Positions 1 to 8,892 are shown, numbered from the stretch's first letter. The stretch: DNA of 64,000 nucleotides from Pseudoalteromonas sp. T1lg88 (GCF_002964765.1 NZ_PQCF01000006.1:271900-335899); one strand, 5' to 3'. Notes: generated from the sequence alone by a model not told the origin. Numbers and translations: made by a program.

Positions 1-2
1 CC

Positions 3-830
3 GCCCTCACGGCCATGACCGCCAGCATAGCTTTGCGCTTTAAAAGGGAAGATATCAACACCAAAATGAGTGGCTATATCGGCAGTACCATAGCCGGCGG
101 CTTTTTAGGTCGCGCCCTGGCGGCGGGTTTTGCCGAATACCTGAGCTGGCAGAGCTTCTTTTGGCTAAATTCCTTACTCTTGATCTTGTTGGCTTTACTG
201 ATTCGCGCCAAGACCGAGCCCGTCTATCAGGCCCACACGCCTTGGCGGGGCAATATTAAGGCGCTGGCAACAACGCGCATTATCAGCCTCTATGGGGCGG
301 TGTTTTGCATGTTCTTTTGCTTTGCCGCACTGCTGAATTACCTGCCCTTTATTCTGCGCAGCACCTATGCCATGAGCAGCACCAAAAATATTGGCTTAGT
401 CTATAGCGGCTATTTACTTGGCGCCTTAGCGACCTTGATCACCCCCTATCTGCACAGGCGCTTTAGGAATGTGTTTGCCTTGCTCGGCGGCGTATTTATA
501 TTCTATTGCGCCACCATAGTACTGATGTTCTATCAGCACCTGAGCGTGTTCCTTATCGCCTTTACCTGCTTCTGCGCCGCCATGTTTATTATTCATGCCA
601 GTGCCGCACCGCTGGTGAATCGCCTCAGTAGCGCCAGTGCCAGCCTGACCAATGGTGTCTATGTGTCGTTTTATTACAGCGGCGGCGCCTTGGGCTCATT
701 TTTACCCGGGCTGCTTTATCAGGAATATGGCGAGTATGCGTTTTTGACCTGTATTTTGCTTGTCTGCTTAATGGGTTATGGCTTGATAGTGCTGCCTCAA
801 CGCTTAGCCACGGGCAACACCAAGGGCTGA
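3..830 (+). CDS. MFS transporter, 5' end cut by window edge
   Basis: This is the C-terminal part of a 12-helix major facilitator transporter. The reading frame is open from base 3, so the true start lies outside the window; the first ATG (base 15) is internal. About eight hydrophobic helices are visible, with small-residue-rich stretches such as GGFLGRALAAGF and the conserved ALGSFLPGLLY near the end, as in YnfM-like drug/sugar efflux proteins. It ends 34 bases inside the convergent gene at 797. The substrate cannot be told from sequence. Confidence 0.85.
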   Translation, partial: ALTAMTASIALRFKREDINTKMSGYIGSTIAGGFLGRALAAGFAEYLSWQSFFWLNSLLLILLALLIRAKTEPVYQAHTPWRGNIKALATTRIISLYGAVFCMFFCFAALLNYLPFILRSTYAMSSTKNIGLVYSGYLLGALATLITPYLHRRFRNVFALLGGVFIFYCATIVLMFYQHLSVFLIAFTCFCAAMFIIHASAAPLVNRLSSASASLTNGVYVSFYYSGGALGSFLPGLLYQEYGEYAFLTCILLVCLMGYGLIVLPQRLATGNTKG

Positions 831-1321
831 CGCTGCCAGTGCTTAAACAAACTGTTGAGCCCGGCCTTGGGCATCAGCCAGGTTTGCTCATTATCGAAGG
901 GGTGACAATGGTACAAGGTTTCGTCTTGGTTAATGTTTTGGGAATCATCCCAAATAGCCGCATCCAGCCATAACTCCACCTCCTGCTGAGGGTCGTTCAT
1001 CAGGGCCAGCATGGATACACAACCGGGGCGCACACCCAGATAGCGCAGTAAGCGATCATCGGAAGCAAAACCTAAACGAGACACCTGCTGCGCCTTCGAC
1101 AGCGCCTTAAGATCCACCAGCGCATCATGGGCGGTGATCAGTAAAAAATGTCGACGGCCGTAATTGTCGCGCAAAAACAAGTTTTTCAAACGCACGCCGG
1201 GTCGGTGCAGGGCTATTTCATCGGCGGCACTGGCGGTGGCCAGCGGCGGATGGGTGACCTTTTCACAATCGATATTCAGTTGCGACAACAGCGCAGCCAA
1301 CTCTTCTATACTTGCCGCCAT
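797..1321 (-). CDS. YbaK/ProX-type aminoacyl-tRNA deacylase (PrdX-like)
   Basis: The protein (174 aa) matches the prolyl-tRNA synthetase-associated (YbaK/ProX) domain family, whose free-standing members hydrolyse mischarged tRNA such as Ala-tRNA(Pro). Visible family features are the N-terminal THPP segment, RLKNLFLRD (the strand with the conserved Lys) and the GVRPGCVSML core. The start is put at the ATG at 1321 because it overlaps the upstream stop as TAATG; an alternative start is three codons upstream. It is probably cotranscribed with the lipoprotein gene at 1713. The exact tRNA edited is inferred from the family only. Confidence 0.82.
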   Translation of the reverse strand: MAASIEELAALLSQLNIDCEKVTHPPLATASAADEIALHRPGVRLKNLFLRDNYGRRHFLLITAHDALVDLKALSKAQQVSRLGFASDDRLLRYLGVRPGCVSMLALMNDPQQEVELWLDAAIWDDSQNINQDETLYHCHPFDNEQTWLMPKAGLNSLFKHWQRQPLVLPVAKR

Positions 1322-1713
1322 TACAAACAAACGCCACGCAACTGCACGCTAAAGTCGCGCCAGAGTACCTGGTTTATCTCATAGGCATCGGGGCAATAAT
1401 CGCGCTCTTTTAACTCTTTTTTCAGCGCCGCTGCTGCTTCATCTTCAAGTTGTAACTTAAGCACCCTGGATTCATCAAAATGCTCGCGTTCGATATAAGT
1501 TTTCATTTGCTTGCGACTGATGGGCTTGTTGAGATCCAAGGCGGCACGCTTACTGGCTTTAACCGTCATCACATAGGCAAAAATCTTGCGCCCCTGATCA
1601 TCAAGCTTGGCGTAAAAATCCTGACTATGAATTTCATATTGACGCTCATCCGGGGCGGACGAGCAGCCCAGTAACAAGGCGGTAAATAATAAAAGGGACA
1701 GAGCGCTTTTCAT
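1321..1713 (-). CDS. small predicted lipoprotein
   Basis: This 130 aa protein has a lipoprotein signal peptide: a Lys-Ser start, a Leu-rich helix and a lipobox LLGC with the acylated Cys at residue 17. Ser at +2 predicts outer-membrane sorting. The mature part is charged (many K/E) with two further cysteines near the C-terminus (residues about 107 and 129) that could form a disulfide. I do not recognise the family. Its stop overlaps the start of the deacylase gene downstream (TAATG), so the two are translationally coupled, though this does not reveal a shared function. Confidence 0.72.
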   Translation of the reverse strand: MKSALSLLLFTALLLGCSSAPDERQYEIHSQDFYAKLDDQGRKIFAYVMTVKASKRAALDLNKPISRKQMKTYIEREHFDESRVLKLQLEDEAAAALKKELKERDYCPDAYEINQVLWRDFSVQLRGVCL

Positions 1714-1804
1714 AACTTCGACTGTTGTTCTTATACTTACCCGCTACTGTAACAAAGCCCGCACACATTTGGTCAATTTATCGCAGTTTTTTCTGTTCCC
1801 ATGC

Positions 1805-1832
1805 TTGACCAGCCTCTAATAATTTATAAAAT
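1805..1832 (+). promoter_or_regulatory. likely promoter of tRNA-Ala
   Basis: TTGACC (1805-1810) and TAAAAT (1827-1832) are separated by 16 bases and lie about 35 bases before the tRNA. This is a good sigma-70 match, but TATAAA two bases upstream overlaps the -10, so the exact box is uncertain. Confidence 0.55.
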
Positions 1833-1866
1833 GATCAGCATTCCTTCGGGAGTCCACCTAAGAAGT

Positions 1867-1942
1867 GGGGCTATAGCTCAGCTGGGAGAGCGCCTGCCTT
1901 GCACGCAGGAGGTCAGCAGTTCGATCCTGCTTAGCTCCACCA
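1867..1942 (+). tRNA. tRNA-Ala (UGC anticodon)
   Basis: A complete 76-base cloverleaf with an encoded CCA end. The acceptor stem GGGGCTA/TAGCTCC pairs throughout and contains the G3:U70 wobble that marks alanine tRNAs. The anticodon stem is CCTGC/GCAGG around a loop with TGC at 1900-1902. It stands alone, outside an rRNA operon. Its last 17 bases and 11 bases of flank are copied again at 2054. Confidence 0.97.
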
Positions 1943-2020
1943 CTTTCTTTCTATATCTAACTTATTGGTTAGCATCCCTGCGACCACCCAGCTCGGTATC
2001 CTTACCTCGCGTTCAAAACT

Positions 2021-2045
2021 AAAAAAGCAGCGCTTTTTTCGAGCG
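2021..2045 (+). terminator. candidate terminator after tRNA-Ala
   Basis: AAAAAAGC and GCTTTTTT (2021-2039) form a hairpin with a three-base loop, followed by a further T-rich stretch. The stem has only two G:C pairs, so it is a weak intrinsic terminator, but it is well placed about 80 bases behind the tRNA. Confidence 0.45.
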
Positions 2046-2053
2046 TTTTTCAC

Positions 2054-2081
2054 CCTGCTTAGCTCCACCACTTTCTTTCTA
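2054..2081 (+). repeat. second copy of the tRNA-Ala 3' end
   Basis: These 28 bases repeat 1926-1953 exactly: the T-arm 3' half, acceptor 3' strand, CCA and CTTTCTTTCTA flank. The two copies are 128 bases apart. This is how an attachment-site remnant or a collapsed tandem tRNA gene would look. No integrase gene is present between or beside them. Confidence 0.85.
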
Positions 2082-2236
2082 AATAGACTTTTGTGTTAGC
2101 CTGGCACCCAAGCCCATCCCTAGCTAATTATCCCCCTAGATTAGCCCTTGGTCGCATTTACACGAAAATGCCCGACTCCTTCATTTCTCTGCCTTAATTG
2201 CCATGATATGCTGACAAAAAATTCAGCCTTGCCGTT

Positions 2237-3100
2237 ATGAATCCCCATAAACAAAGCCTTATTTATCTGCACGTTGCCGTACTCTTATTTGGCGGCACCG
2301 CCCTGTTTGCCAAGTTGATCAATCTCTCGGCCTTAGACATCACAGTCTATCGCACCGCGGTGGCCGCAGCCGTCCTGGCCTTGCTGCTTGGTTTTCAGGG
2401 TCAGCGTATACGTTTAAGCAGCCGTAAAGATTATGCTATTGCCATTGGGCTAGGCATGATAGTTGGCATACATTGGGTCACTTACTTTGCCGGCATGCAG
2501 CTGGCGGGGATCACCATAGGCATAATCGCGTTTTTCAGTTATCCGGTACTGACCGTCTTAATAGAACCCCTGTTTCATAGTCAATGGCCAAAAGCCAAGG
2601 ATATAGTCAGTGCCTTAGTGGTAAGTGGGGGCATTTACCTCTTGGTGCCCGAAGCGAATTTAGGCAACGATATTACTTTGGGGATAGTTACCGGGGTGTT
2701 TTCGGCGCTGTGCTTTGCCCTGCGCAATATTTTCCAAAAGCGTTATTTCACCCATTACAGTGGCCCGCAAACCATGTTTTACCAAACCCTGGTTGCGGCG
2801 CTGATGCTGTGCGCTTTTGTCGAGGTGCCGGTGACGGACATCCCCGAGCGTGACATTGCCCTCTTGCTCCTAGTAGCCATTGTTTTTACCGCCGCGCCCC
2901 ATGCCTTATTTGCAGCTTCACTGCGAGGGCTCAGCGCCACCACCGCCGGGCTTATCTCTTGTTTACAGCCCTTGTACGCAACCATTTTGGCGTTTATGCT
3001 GCTGCAAGAGCGTCCCGATACGGCGACGTTAATCGGCGGTCTGATGATAGTCAGCGCTGCCCTTTTTGAAACCTGGTCAGTCTCGAGGCAACCAAAATGA
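2237..3100 (+). CDS. EamA/DMT-family membrane transporter
   Basis: A 287 aa inner-membrane protein with ten predicted helices arranged as two EamA repeats (about residues 8-137 and 149-281). The repeat signatures include the RTAVAAAV segment after helix 2 and SCLQPLYATILAFMLLQE in the second half, which is typical of drug/metabolite exporters. It overlaps the next gene by four bases (ATGA), so it is cotranscribed with the glycerophosphodiesterase. The substrate is not predictable. Confidence 0.88.
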   Translation: MNPHKQSLIYLHVAVLLFGGTALFAKLINLSALDITVYRTAVAAAVLALLLGFQGQRIRLSSRKDYAIAIGLGMIVGIHWVTYFAGMQLAGITIGIIAFFSYPVLTVLIEPLFHSQWPKAKDIVSALVVSGGIYLLVPEANLGNDITLGIVTGVFSALCFALRNIFQKRYFTHYSGPQTMFYQTLVAALMLCAFVEVPVTDIPERDIALLLLVAIVFTAAPHALFAASLRGLSATTAGLISCLQPLYATILAFMLLQERPDTATLIGGLMIVSAALFETWSVSRQPK

Positions 3101-3816
3101 AGGTTTTTGCACACCGCGGAGCCAGCGGCAACCACCCGGAAAACACCGAAATCGCCATTAACTCGGCGTTAGACATAGGTGTCGATGGCATTGAATTAGA
3201 TCTGCAAAGCTGTTTGGATGACTACGTTATCATCCACGACTCCTGGTTGGACAGAACCACCTCGGGGCAAGGCAAGGTTAATGCCACCGCCTTTGCCGAT
3301 ATTAGGCGGGTGGATGCCGGAAATGGACAAAAGGTGCCGGGCTTACAAGATGTGATTGACTGGGTAGGCAATAAGACCCTGCTGAACCTGGAGTTAAAAC
3401 ACACCTTTTCCCTCGATAAGCTGGTCAGCACCTTGGAGCACAATGTCGACCAAGGCCGACTCAACCGCGATCAACTTATTGTTTCTTCTTTTGATCACCA
3501 CCAACTGCAATGGTTGAAGCAACATCTGCCCTGGGTCAAAATTGGCGCATTAACATCGTCTATTCCCTTAGGCTATGCGGAATTTGCTCAGCGTCTTAAT
3601 GCCTATAGTCTGCACTTGGATAAAAACTTTGTTAATCATCAGTTTGTCGCCGATGCAAAGGCGCGGGGGCTGGAGGTCTATGCCTACACGGTAGATAAAG
3701 ACGAAGATATTTTAACCATGCAGGCACTGGGGGTAGATGGCGTCTTTACCAACTTCCCTTGCAATACCAAGAAAGTCTTGGCACAGCATGGAGATAACCA
3801 AGCAGGCATGGCTTAA
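3097..3816 (+). CDS. glycerophosphodiester phosphodiesterase
   Basis: Cleaves glycerophosphodiesters from phospholipid breakdown to sn-glycerol 3-phosphate and an alcohol. The GDPD fold is clear: AHRGASGNHPENT at the N-terminus with His6 and Arg7, the metal-binding GIELDLQ (Glu33, Asp35) and IIHDSWLDRTTSG with the second catalytic His47. At 239 aa and with no signal peptide it resembles the cytosolic UgpQ rather than periplasmic GlpQ. The start ATG overlaps the preceding transporter stop. Confidence 0.92.
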   Translation: MKVFAHRGASGNHPENTEIAINSALDIGVDGIELDLQSCLDDYVIIHDSWLDRTTSGQGKVNATAFADIRRVDAGNGQKVPGLQDVIDWVGNKTLLNLELKHTFSLDKLVSTLEHNVDQGRLNRDQLIVSSFDHHQLQWLKQHLPWVKIGALTSSIPLGYAEFAQRLNAYSLHLDKNFVNHQFVADAKARGLEVYAYTVDKDEDILTMQALGVDGVFTNFPCNTKKVLAQHGDNQAGMA

Positions 3817-3847
3817 AGCGCTTTGTCAGCCGAGTCGCAGCACGCAT

Positions 3848-3873
3848 AAAAAAAGCCGCTATCAAGCGGCTTC
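3848..3873 (-). terminator. intrinsic terminator of proBA
   Basis: AAGCCGCT/AGCGGCTT (3853-3872) forms an eight-pair stem with a four-base loop. On the minus strand it is followed by a run of seven T. It lies 20 bases behind proA; on the plus strand it could also end the glycerophosphodiesterase transcript. Confidence 0.85.
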
Positions 3874-3893
3874 TTACTTAAGAGGAATCCTTA

Positions 3894-5141
3894 TTAGTCA
3901 CGCACCTGACCAATACCATTGACCAGGTATTTTTCCGTGGTAAGGGATTCCAGCCCCATAGGACCGTAAGCATGCAATTTGGTAGTGGCAATACCAATTT
4001 CGGCACCTAAGCCTAACTGTGAACCATCTGAGAAGCGTGATGATGCATTCACCATAACCACAGACGCATCCACACTGCGTTGGAACAGCGCCGCCGTTTG
4101 CTCATTTTGGGTGCAGATCACCTCGGTATGAAAGCTGCCAAAACGATCTATATGGGCCACCGCGGCGTTAAAGTCTTCTACCATGCACACGGCAATTTCT
4201 AAGTCCAGGTATTCCTCACCGAACTCGTCTTCACCTATCACCTTGGCGCCATCAAAGTACTGTGCCGCCTGGCTGTCGGCGTTAATACGCACGCCTTTTT
4301 CGGCCAAGGCCTTGGCAGCCATAGGTAAAAATTGCGGGGCAATAGCCTGATGCACCACTAGGCCTTCCAGGGCATTACATACCCCAGTGCGCTGCGTTTT
4401 ACCGTTCAACAGCAGATTTAGGGCAATATCCAAATCTGCGTCCTTATCCACATAAAGGTGACATACGCCCTTAAAGTGCTGGATCACCGGAATGGTGCTG
4501 TTCTCGGTGACAAAGTTAATCAGGCCTTCGCCACCGCGAGGAATAATAAGGTCAATGGTCTCGCGCTGGCGCATCAGCTCCATCAGCAGACCACGGTCTG
4601 GATCTGGGATCACCGAGATCAACGCCGTTGGTAAATTATGCTGCTCTAATACCTGATGCAGCACCTCGGCGATGGCCATGCTTGAGGCCAGTGCCTCTTT
4701 ACCACCACGTAAAATTACCGCGTTACCTGATTTAAAACACAAGGCACCGGCATCGGCGGTGACGTTCGGGCGCGCCTCATAAATCATGCAGATCACCCCA
4801 AGCGGCACCCGCATCTTGGTAATTTTGATGCCATTGGGACGCTCGCCTAACGAGCGTAATTGGCCCACAGGATCGTCAAGCTCGGCAATGGTTTCAATAC
4901 CAATGGCCATATCTTCGATACGGGCATCGGTCAGGGTCAGACGGTCAACCATGGCCGGGGCCAAGTTGTTGTCACGGGCCTGGGCAAGGTCTTGTTCATT
5001 GCGTGTTTTAATCTGCTCTTTATTGTCGCGCAGCGCCTTGGCCATATCGCGCAATACGGTATTTTTACTCTCGGTATCAAGCAAGGCCAGTACTTTGGCG
5101 GCCTTGGCTGCTTGGGCGGAAATATCCTTAACTAAACTCAT
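3894..5141 (-). CDS. proA: gamma-glutamyl phosphate reductase
   Basis: Second enzyme of proline synthesis: it reduces gamma-glutamyl phosphate to glutamate semialdehyde with NADPH. The 415 aa length is normal. Visible are the aldehyde-dehydrogenase-like cofactor region (YEARPNVTADAG, residues 121-132), LRGGKEA, and the active-site Cys255 in TQRTGVCNALE. The protein has no fused kinase domain. Its start overlaps the end of proB by four bases (ATGA), so proBA is one operon in the enterobacterial order. Confidence 0.97.
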   Translation of the reverse strand: MSLVKDISAQAAKAAKVLALLDTESKNTVLRDMAKALRDNKEQIKTRNEQDLAQARDNNLAPAMVDRLTLTDARIEDMAIGIETIAELDDPVGQLRSLGERPNGIKITKMRVPLGVICMIYEARPNVTADAGALCFKSGNAVILRGGKEALASSMAIAEVLHQVLEQHNLPTALISVIPDPDRGLLMELMRQRETIDLIIPRGGEGLINFVTENSTIPVIQHFKGVCHLYVDKDADLDIALNLLLNGKTQRTGVCNALEGLVVHQAIAPQFLPMAAKALAEKGVRINADSQAAQYFDGAKVIGEDEFGEEYLDLEIAVCMVEDFNAAVAHIDRFGSFHTEVICTQNEQTAALFQRSVDASVVMVNASSRFSDGSQLGLGAEIGIATTKLHAYGPMGLESLTTEKYLVNGIGQVRD

Positions 5142-6244
5142 GATTTCTCCAATACTGCGATGTCTTCATCTGAAATAATCGGGCCGATTGAATCTTGCAC
5201 CTCATCGCTGAATTCTGTGCTTTCGTTCTCGGCTATAAAGTTCAGCAAACAACTGCTGTAGTTAGCCCTGGCCTTGGCCAGCTTAGTGCCATCGTCGCTG
5301 CGCACTAAAATGGTGTCGCCAACCGCAAACTCGCCCCGCACCTCAACTATCTCATGGGGATTAAGCTGTTCGCTATTTTTATCCAGAGGCTCGGTAAAAC
5401 TCCCTTCAACCACAAGTTCACCCTGCTCGCTGGCGGTGTGTGTGCGCCAGTGAATCGCTTCTTGCATCGGCTTTTCATACGGCATAAAGATAGTGCCCGG
5501 ATTCTCCCCCTCAAGTAAACGATTAAAAGTTTGTTCCTTAAAACCATTTAGAATAAAGGTGGTGATCCCGTGCGACGTTGCCTTCTCTGCCGCTTCAATT
5601 TTGGTTTTCATGCCTCCTGTGCCCACGGCACTGGTAGCACAGCCGGCCATAGCATAAATCGAATCGTCGATCTTGCTTATCTCGGGCAACAACACAGCAT
5701 CACTGTGTAAATTCGGGTTTTTATCGAATAAGCCATCGACGTCAGAGCAAATCATCAGGGCATCCGCATCGGCGGCGGCCGCAACCATGGCGGACAGGTT
5801 ATCGTTGTCGCCCACCCTAAGATCGTCCGTGGTCACAGTGTCGTTCTCATTAATAATAGGCAGCACACCGTGATCAAGCAGGGTAAAGATGGTTTCACGA
5901 ATACTTTTATAGCGCTCACGGTCACGCAAGTCACCATGAGTCAGTAAGATTTGCGCCGAAGGAAAATCAAAAAATCGGTCCCAGGCTGCCATCATCTCAG
6001 TTTGTCCCGCCGCGGCCATGGCTTTTTTCATCGCCACGGAGCGCGCTTTATCGGCCGGAAACAGGTGTGAGCCGGCGGCTACCGAGCCGGAGGAGACCAA
6101 GATCACCTCAATGCCTTGCGCCCGACAACGAACAATAAACTGCGCAATGCTGAGCAGATAGCGGGAGCTGCAACCATTTTGCTCCGGCGCAATTAAGGCG
6201 CTGCCCACTTTAAGTACGATACGTTGCCATTTAAACGTTTGCAT
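5138..6244 (-). CDS. proB: glutamate 5-kinase
   Basis: Phosphorylates glutamate at the gamma-carboxyl, the first and feedback-controlled step of proline synthesis. Amino-acid kinase motifs are LKVGSALI near the N-terminus, VSSGSVAAG, and PIINENDTVTTDDL for substrate binding. A C-terminal PUA domain begins at about residue 270 (GELVVEG onward). The start at 6244 is preferred because AAGGA lies ten bases upstream; a Met three codons earlier (6253) has no spaced ribosome site. The C-terminus is longer than in E. coli by an acidic tail of roughly 20 residues. Confidence 0.95.
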   Translation of the reverse strand: MQTFKWQRIVLKVGSALIAPEQNGCSSRYLLSIAQFIVRCRAQGIEVILVSSGSVAAGSHLFPADKARSVAMKKAMAAAGQTEMMAAWDRFFDFPSAQILLTHGDLRDRERYKSIRETIFTLLDHGVLPIINENDTVTTDDLRVGDNDNLSAMVAAAADADALMICSDVDGLFDKNPNLHSDAVLLPEISKIDDSIYAMAGCATSAVGTGGMKTKIEAAEKATSHGITTFILNGFKEQTFNRLLEGENPGTIFMPYEKPMQEAIHWRTHTASEQGELVVEGSFTEPLDKNSEQLNPHEIVEVRGEFAVGDTILVRSDDGTKLAKARANYSSCLLNFIAENESTEFSDEVQDSIGPIISDEDIAVLEKS

Positions 6245-6340
6245 GTGCTTCACATCCTTACCAACAGGGTTTTAGGTGATAAACCAACTCATAGCCTCGC
6301 CTATCGCCGTGGCGATATCACGAAGAAAAAAGGGCCTAAT

Positions 6341-6478
6341 TTAAACAATAAAAAAGCCGCTATGGAGCGGACCGTGATTAACTAGGGTTGGCCAGTACAG
6401 CGACTGACGCATAAGGCTTAGCCACAACCCAAGGGAGTTAAGAAAAAGCACTAACAGTTGTGGTTTGCTTGACTCCAT
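6341..6478 (-). other. 45-codon open frame in the proB leader
   Basis: ATG to TAA, 45 codons, in the leader upstream of proB, with the terminator hairpin (6351-6372) inside its last codons. It holds three Pro codons, not clustered as in a classical proline leader peptide. It overlaps an alternative-pairing region: TTGTGGTTT, AAACCACAA and GGGTTGTGG. Whether it is translated is unknown; it may be accidental. Confidence 0.3.
6346..6372 (-). terminator. terminator hairpin in the leader of proB
   Basis: On the minus strand CCGCT, a four-base loop and AGCGG are followed by C and TTTTTT. The hairpin ends about 100 bases upstream of the proB start, in the same direction. It could be an attenuator or simply end an upstream small RNA; no gene lies upstream on that strand before 6793. 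Confidence 0.7.
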
Positions 6479-6792
6479 AAAGCACAAAACCACAATTAAT
6501 TAGCACTCTAATATTTTATGTACGAAGGTTATTATGCGAATCTGTCACTAAATATCAAGGATAAAGGGGCAATAAAGAACATAAAGCCTATTTATATTAC
6601 GTACAACCACCAACTTACAATGAAAGGGTAGAATTTAAAACCGAAAAAAATATTAGACCTGATACTAATTTTCAATCAGACGATAAACAGCTGGAAAGGC
6701 TCAGCTGAAGGTTAGGATTTTGCCGAGCGACATTGTCATCGATGCTCACTTACCTCATACTTAAATTTCACGGATAGATTAAAAGGGTTTTT

Positions 6793-8646
6793 ATGTCAGC
6801 TGTTTATATTGCAGGAATTGCGCTATGCAGCGTTATTGCACAGTGGCTCGCCTGGGCCTTTCGCGTTCCCGCGATTTTATTCCTCCTTCTTACCGGTCTT
6901 CTACTCGGACCTGCCACTTCCTTACTCAAACCCGATGAGCTATTGGGTGAACTGCTTTTCCCCGTGGTCTCCTTATCGGTGGCTGTGATCCTGTTCGAAG
7001 GCGCATTAACCCTGCACTTTCGAGAGCTAAAAGGCATAGGCAAAGTAGTACGAAACCTGTGCTCTGTGGGCATGCTGGTGACCTTTGCGGTGATCAGCAC
7101 CAGCGCTTACTTACTGCTTGAGCTGGACTGGCGGGTGGCCGCGGTACTGGGTGCCGTATTAGTGGTAACCGGGCCGACCGTGATTGCGCCGCTGCTCAAT
7201 GCCATGCGCCCAACCCAGGATATTGACCGAGTGCTGCGCTGGGAAGGCATAGTGATTGACCCCATTGGCGCCTTATTTGCTGTCTTGGTGTTTGAGGCCG
7301 TAATGCTGGTAGGTCAAAGCGATGTCTTTAGCCATACTTTGGGCGCCCTGGTGACCACCTTAGGCGTTGGCTTTTCACTTGGCGCCGCCGCAGGTTGGAT
7401 CACCACTCAGCTTATTCGTCGTGAATGGCTGCCCTACGATCTACATAAATTCTTTACCCTTGCTTTGGTGCTGATCAGCTTCACCGTATCCAATCATCTC
7501 AGTCATGAGTCGGGCCTGCTGGCAGTGACAGTATTTGGGATCTGGTTAGCAAATCAGGATGACTTGGAAATAGACTCGGTGCTGGAGTTTAAAGAAGATT
7601 TGTCCATGATCCTTATCTCCACCCTGTTTATTCTCTTGGCGGCGCGCCTGGAGTTATCGGATTTACTGGCTCTGGATGCGCAGGTGTTTTTCTTCCTCGC
7701 TATTGTTCTATTTGTGGCGCGTCCGTTAAATATCTTGCTTTCCACCTATGGCAGCGACCTGCCGATAAAGTCCCGTATTATGTTGGCCTGGATAGCACCA
7801 CGAGGCATAGTCGCCGCAGCCGTGGGCTCGGTATTCGCCCTCAGTATGGCCGAAGCCGGTATCCTCGATGCCGATAAAATGGTGCCGCTGATCTTTACCG
7901 TGATCATAGTGACAGTCGTGCTTAACAGTCTCAGTGCCGTACCCTTAGCAAAACTGCTGGAAGTGCGCCAACCGGCGCCATCAACCCTGCTGTTTATTGG
8001 TGCCAACCATGTTTCTCGCGCCATTGCCCGTGGCTTAAAAGATCAGGATATAGATGTGCATCTCTCCGATCCGGCCTGGGAAAACTGCAAAATGGCACGC
8101 ATGGATGGCCTGCCCTGCTACTACGGCAACCCGCAATCCGAGCATGCCGAGCGTTACCTCCCTCTTGGCAATCTCAATAAGGTATTGGCCCTGTCGCCAA
8201 ACCGCCATCACAATGCCTTGGGTATTCAATACTTTAGCCATTTGTTGGGGGAGAATAAGGTGTTCTCTTTAAAGTCTTCGCAAAACCACGCCAAAGCCAA
8301 TAAAGACAGTGCCACCTTCTTATCACGGCAGATCCTCTTTGGCGATAATGGCTCCTACGCCAAGCTCAGCAGCCTGATAGCCAAGGGCGGCAAGGTCAGT
8401 GCAACACGCTTAAGTGAAGAATTTGACTGGCAGCAATACCAGGAATTTAATGCCGAGGCCATTCCCTTATTTATTATTGGTGCCGAGAAATCTGTGCGTA
8501 TCATTACCGAGGATATGGAGCGACCGCCGGAGCAAGGGGAGAAAATTGTCGCGTTGCAGCCGCCGAAAATGTCGCTGATCAAAGATGCTCAACAAAACGG
8601 CTCAAGCAAAAATCCGCAGTTGCAGGCAACGAAGAATCCGAATTAA
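6793..8646 (+). CDS. CPA-family Na+(K+)/H+ antiporter with cytosolic regulatory domain
   Basis: A 617 aa protein with about twelve hydrophobic helices over residues 1-390, matching the Na+/H+ exchanger (NhaP-type) domain: LTGLLLGPATSL early, TGPTVIAPLL and GIVIDPIGALF in the transport core (the conserved Asp of the IDP motif). Residues about 395-520 (TLLFIGANHVSRAIARGL) look like a TrkA-N/RCK nucleotide-binding domain without a perfect glycine motif. The last 60 residues are hydrophilic. The gene stands alone, diverging from proB, and ends at a strong terminator. Ion choice cannot be read from sequence. Confidence 0.88.
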   Translation: MSAVYIAGIALCSVIAQWLAWAFRVPAILFLLLTGLLLGPATSLLKPDELLGELLFPVVSLSVAVILFEGALTLHFRELKGIGKVVRNLCSVGMLVTFAVISTSAYLLLELDWRVAAVLGAVLVVTGPTVIAPLLNAMRPTQDIDRVLRWEGIVIDPIGALFAVLVFEAVMLVGQSDVFSHTLGALVTTLGVGFSLGAAAGWITTQLIRREWLPYDLHKFFTLALVLISFTVSNHLSHESGLLAVTVFGIWLANQDDLEIDSVLEFKEDLSMILISTLFILLAARLELSDLLALDAQVFFFLAIVLFVARPLNILLSTYGSDLPIKSRIMLAWIAPRGIVAAAVGSVFALSMAEAGILDADKMVPLIFTVIIVTVVLNSLSAVPLAKLLEVRQPAPSTLLFIGANHVSRAIARGLKDQDIDVHLSDPAWENCKMARMDGLPCYYGNPQSEHAERYLPLGNLNKVLALSPNRHHNALGIQYFSHLLGENKVFSLKSSQNHAKANKDSATFLSRQILFGDNGSYAKLSSLIAKGGKVSATRLSEEFDWQQYQEFNAEAIPLFIIGAEKSVRIITEDMERPPEQGEKIVALQPPKMSLIKDAQQNGSSKNPQLQATKNPN

Positions 8647-8666
8647 AGGAATAAAAATCAGGCAAC

Positions 8667-8695
8667 AAAAAACCCGACATAAAGTCGGGTTTTTT
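8667..8695. terminator. bidirectional intrinsic terminator
   Basis: AAAAAACCCGAC and GTCGGGTTTTTT pair perfectly over 12 bases around a five-base loop. It serves the antiporter on the plus strand and rpmBG on the minus strand. Confidence 0.93.
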
Positions 8696-8724
8696 AGCAT
8701 ATGCTGTAAAAGCTAAGAATCAAA

Positions 8725-8880
8725 TTACTTGATTTTCGCTTCTTTGAAGATCACGTGCTTACGAACTTTAGGATCGTATTTTTTGATCTCCATTTTTTCA
8801 GGCATGTTACGCTTGTTTTTGTCGGTAGTGTAGAAGTAACCAGTACCGGCAGTTGAAACTAGACGAATCTTATCGCGCAT
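8725..8880 (-). CDS. rpmG: 50S ribosomal protein L33
   Basis: A 51-codon gene encoding L33 of the large ribosomal subunit. The product begins [19 protein letters not shown] and contains [16 protein letters not shown], close to the family consensus; it lacks the CxxC pairs of zinc-binding L33 forms. It lies 12 bases downstream of rpmB, the classical rpmB-rpmG pair, and its transcript ends at the 8667 terminator. Confidence 0.97.
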   Translation of the reverse strand: MRDKIRLVSTAGTGYFYTTDKNKRNMPEKMEIKKYDPKVRKHVIFKEAKIK

Positions 8881-8892
8881 GACTTAGGTTCC

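Noticed and set aside
1801..2022. Open frame covering tRNA-Ala
   Set aside because: It reads straight through the tRNA gene and its terminator; no ribosome site, no protein-like composition.
1940..2236. Integrated element at tRNA-Ala
   Set aside because: Only 100 bases lie between the repeated ends and there is no integrase; at most a scar remains.
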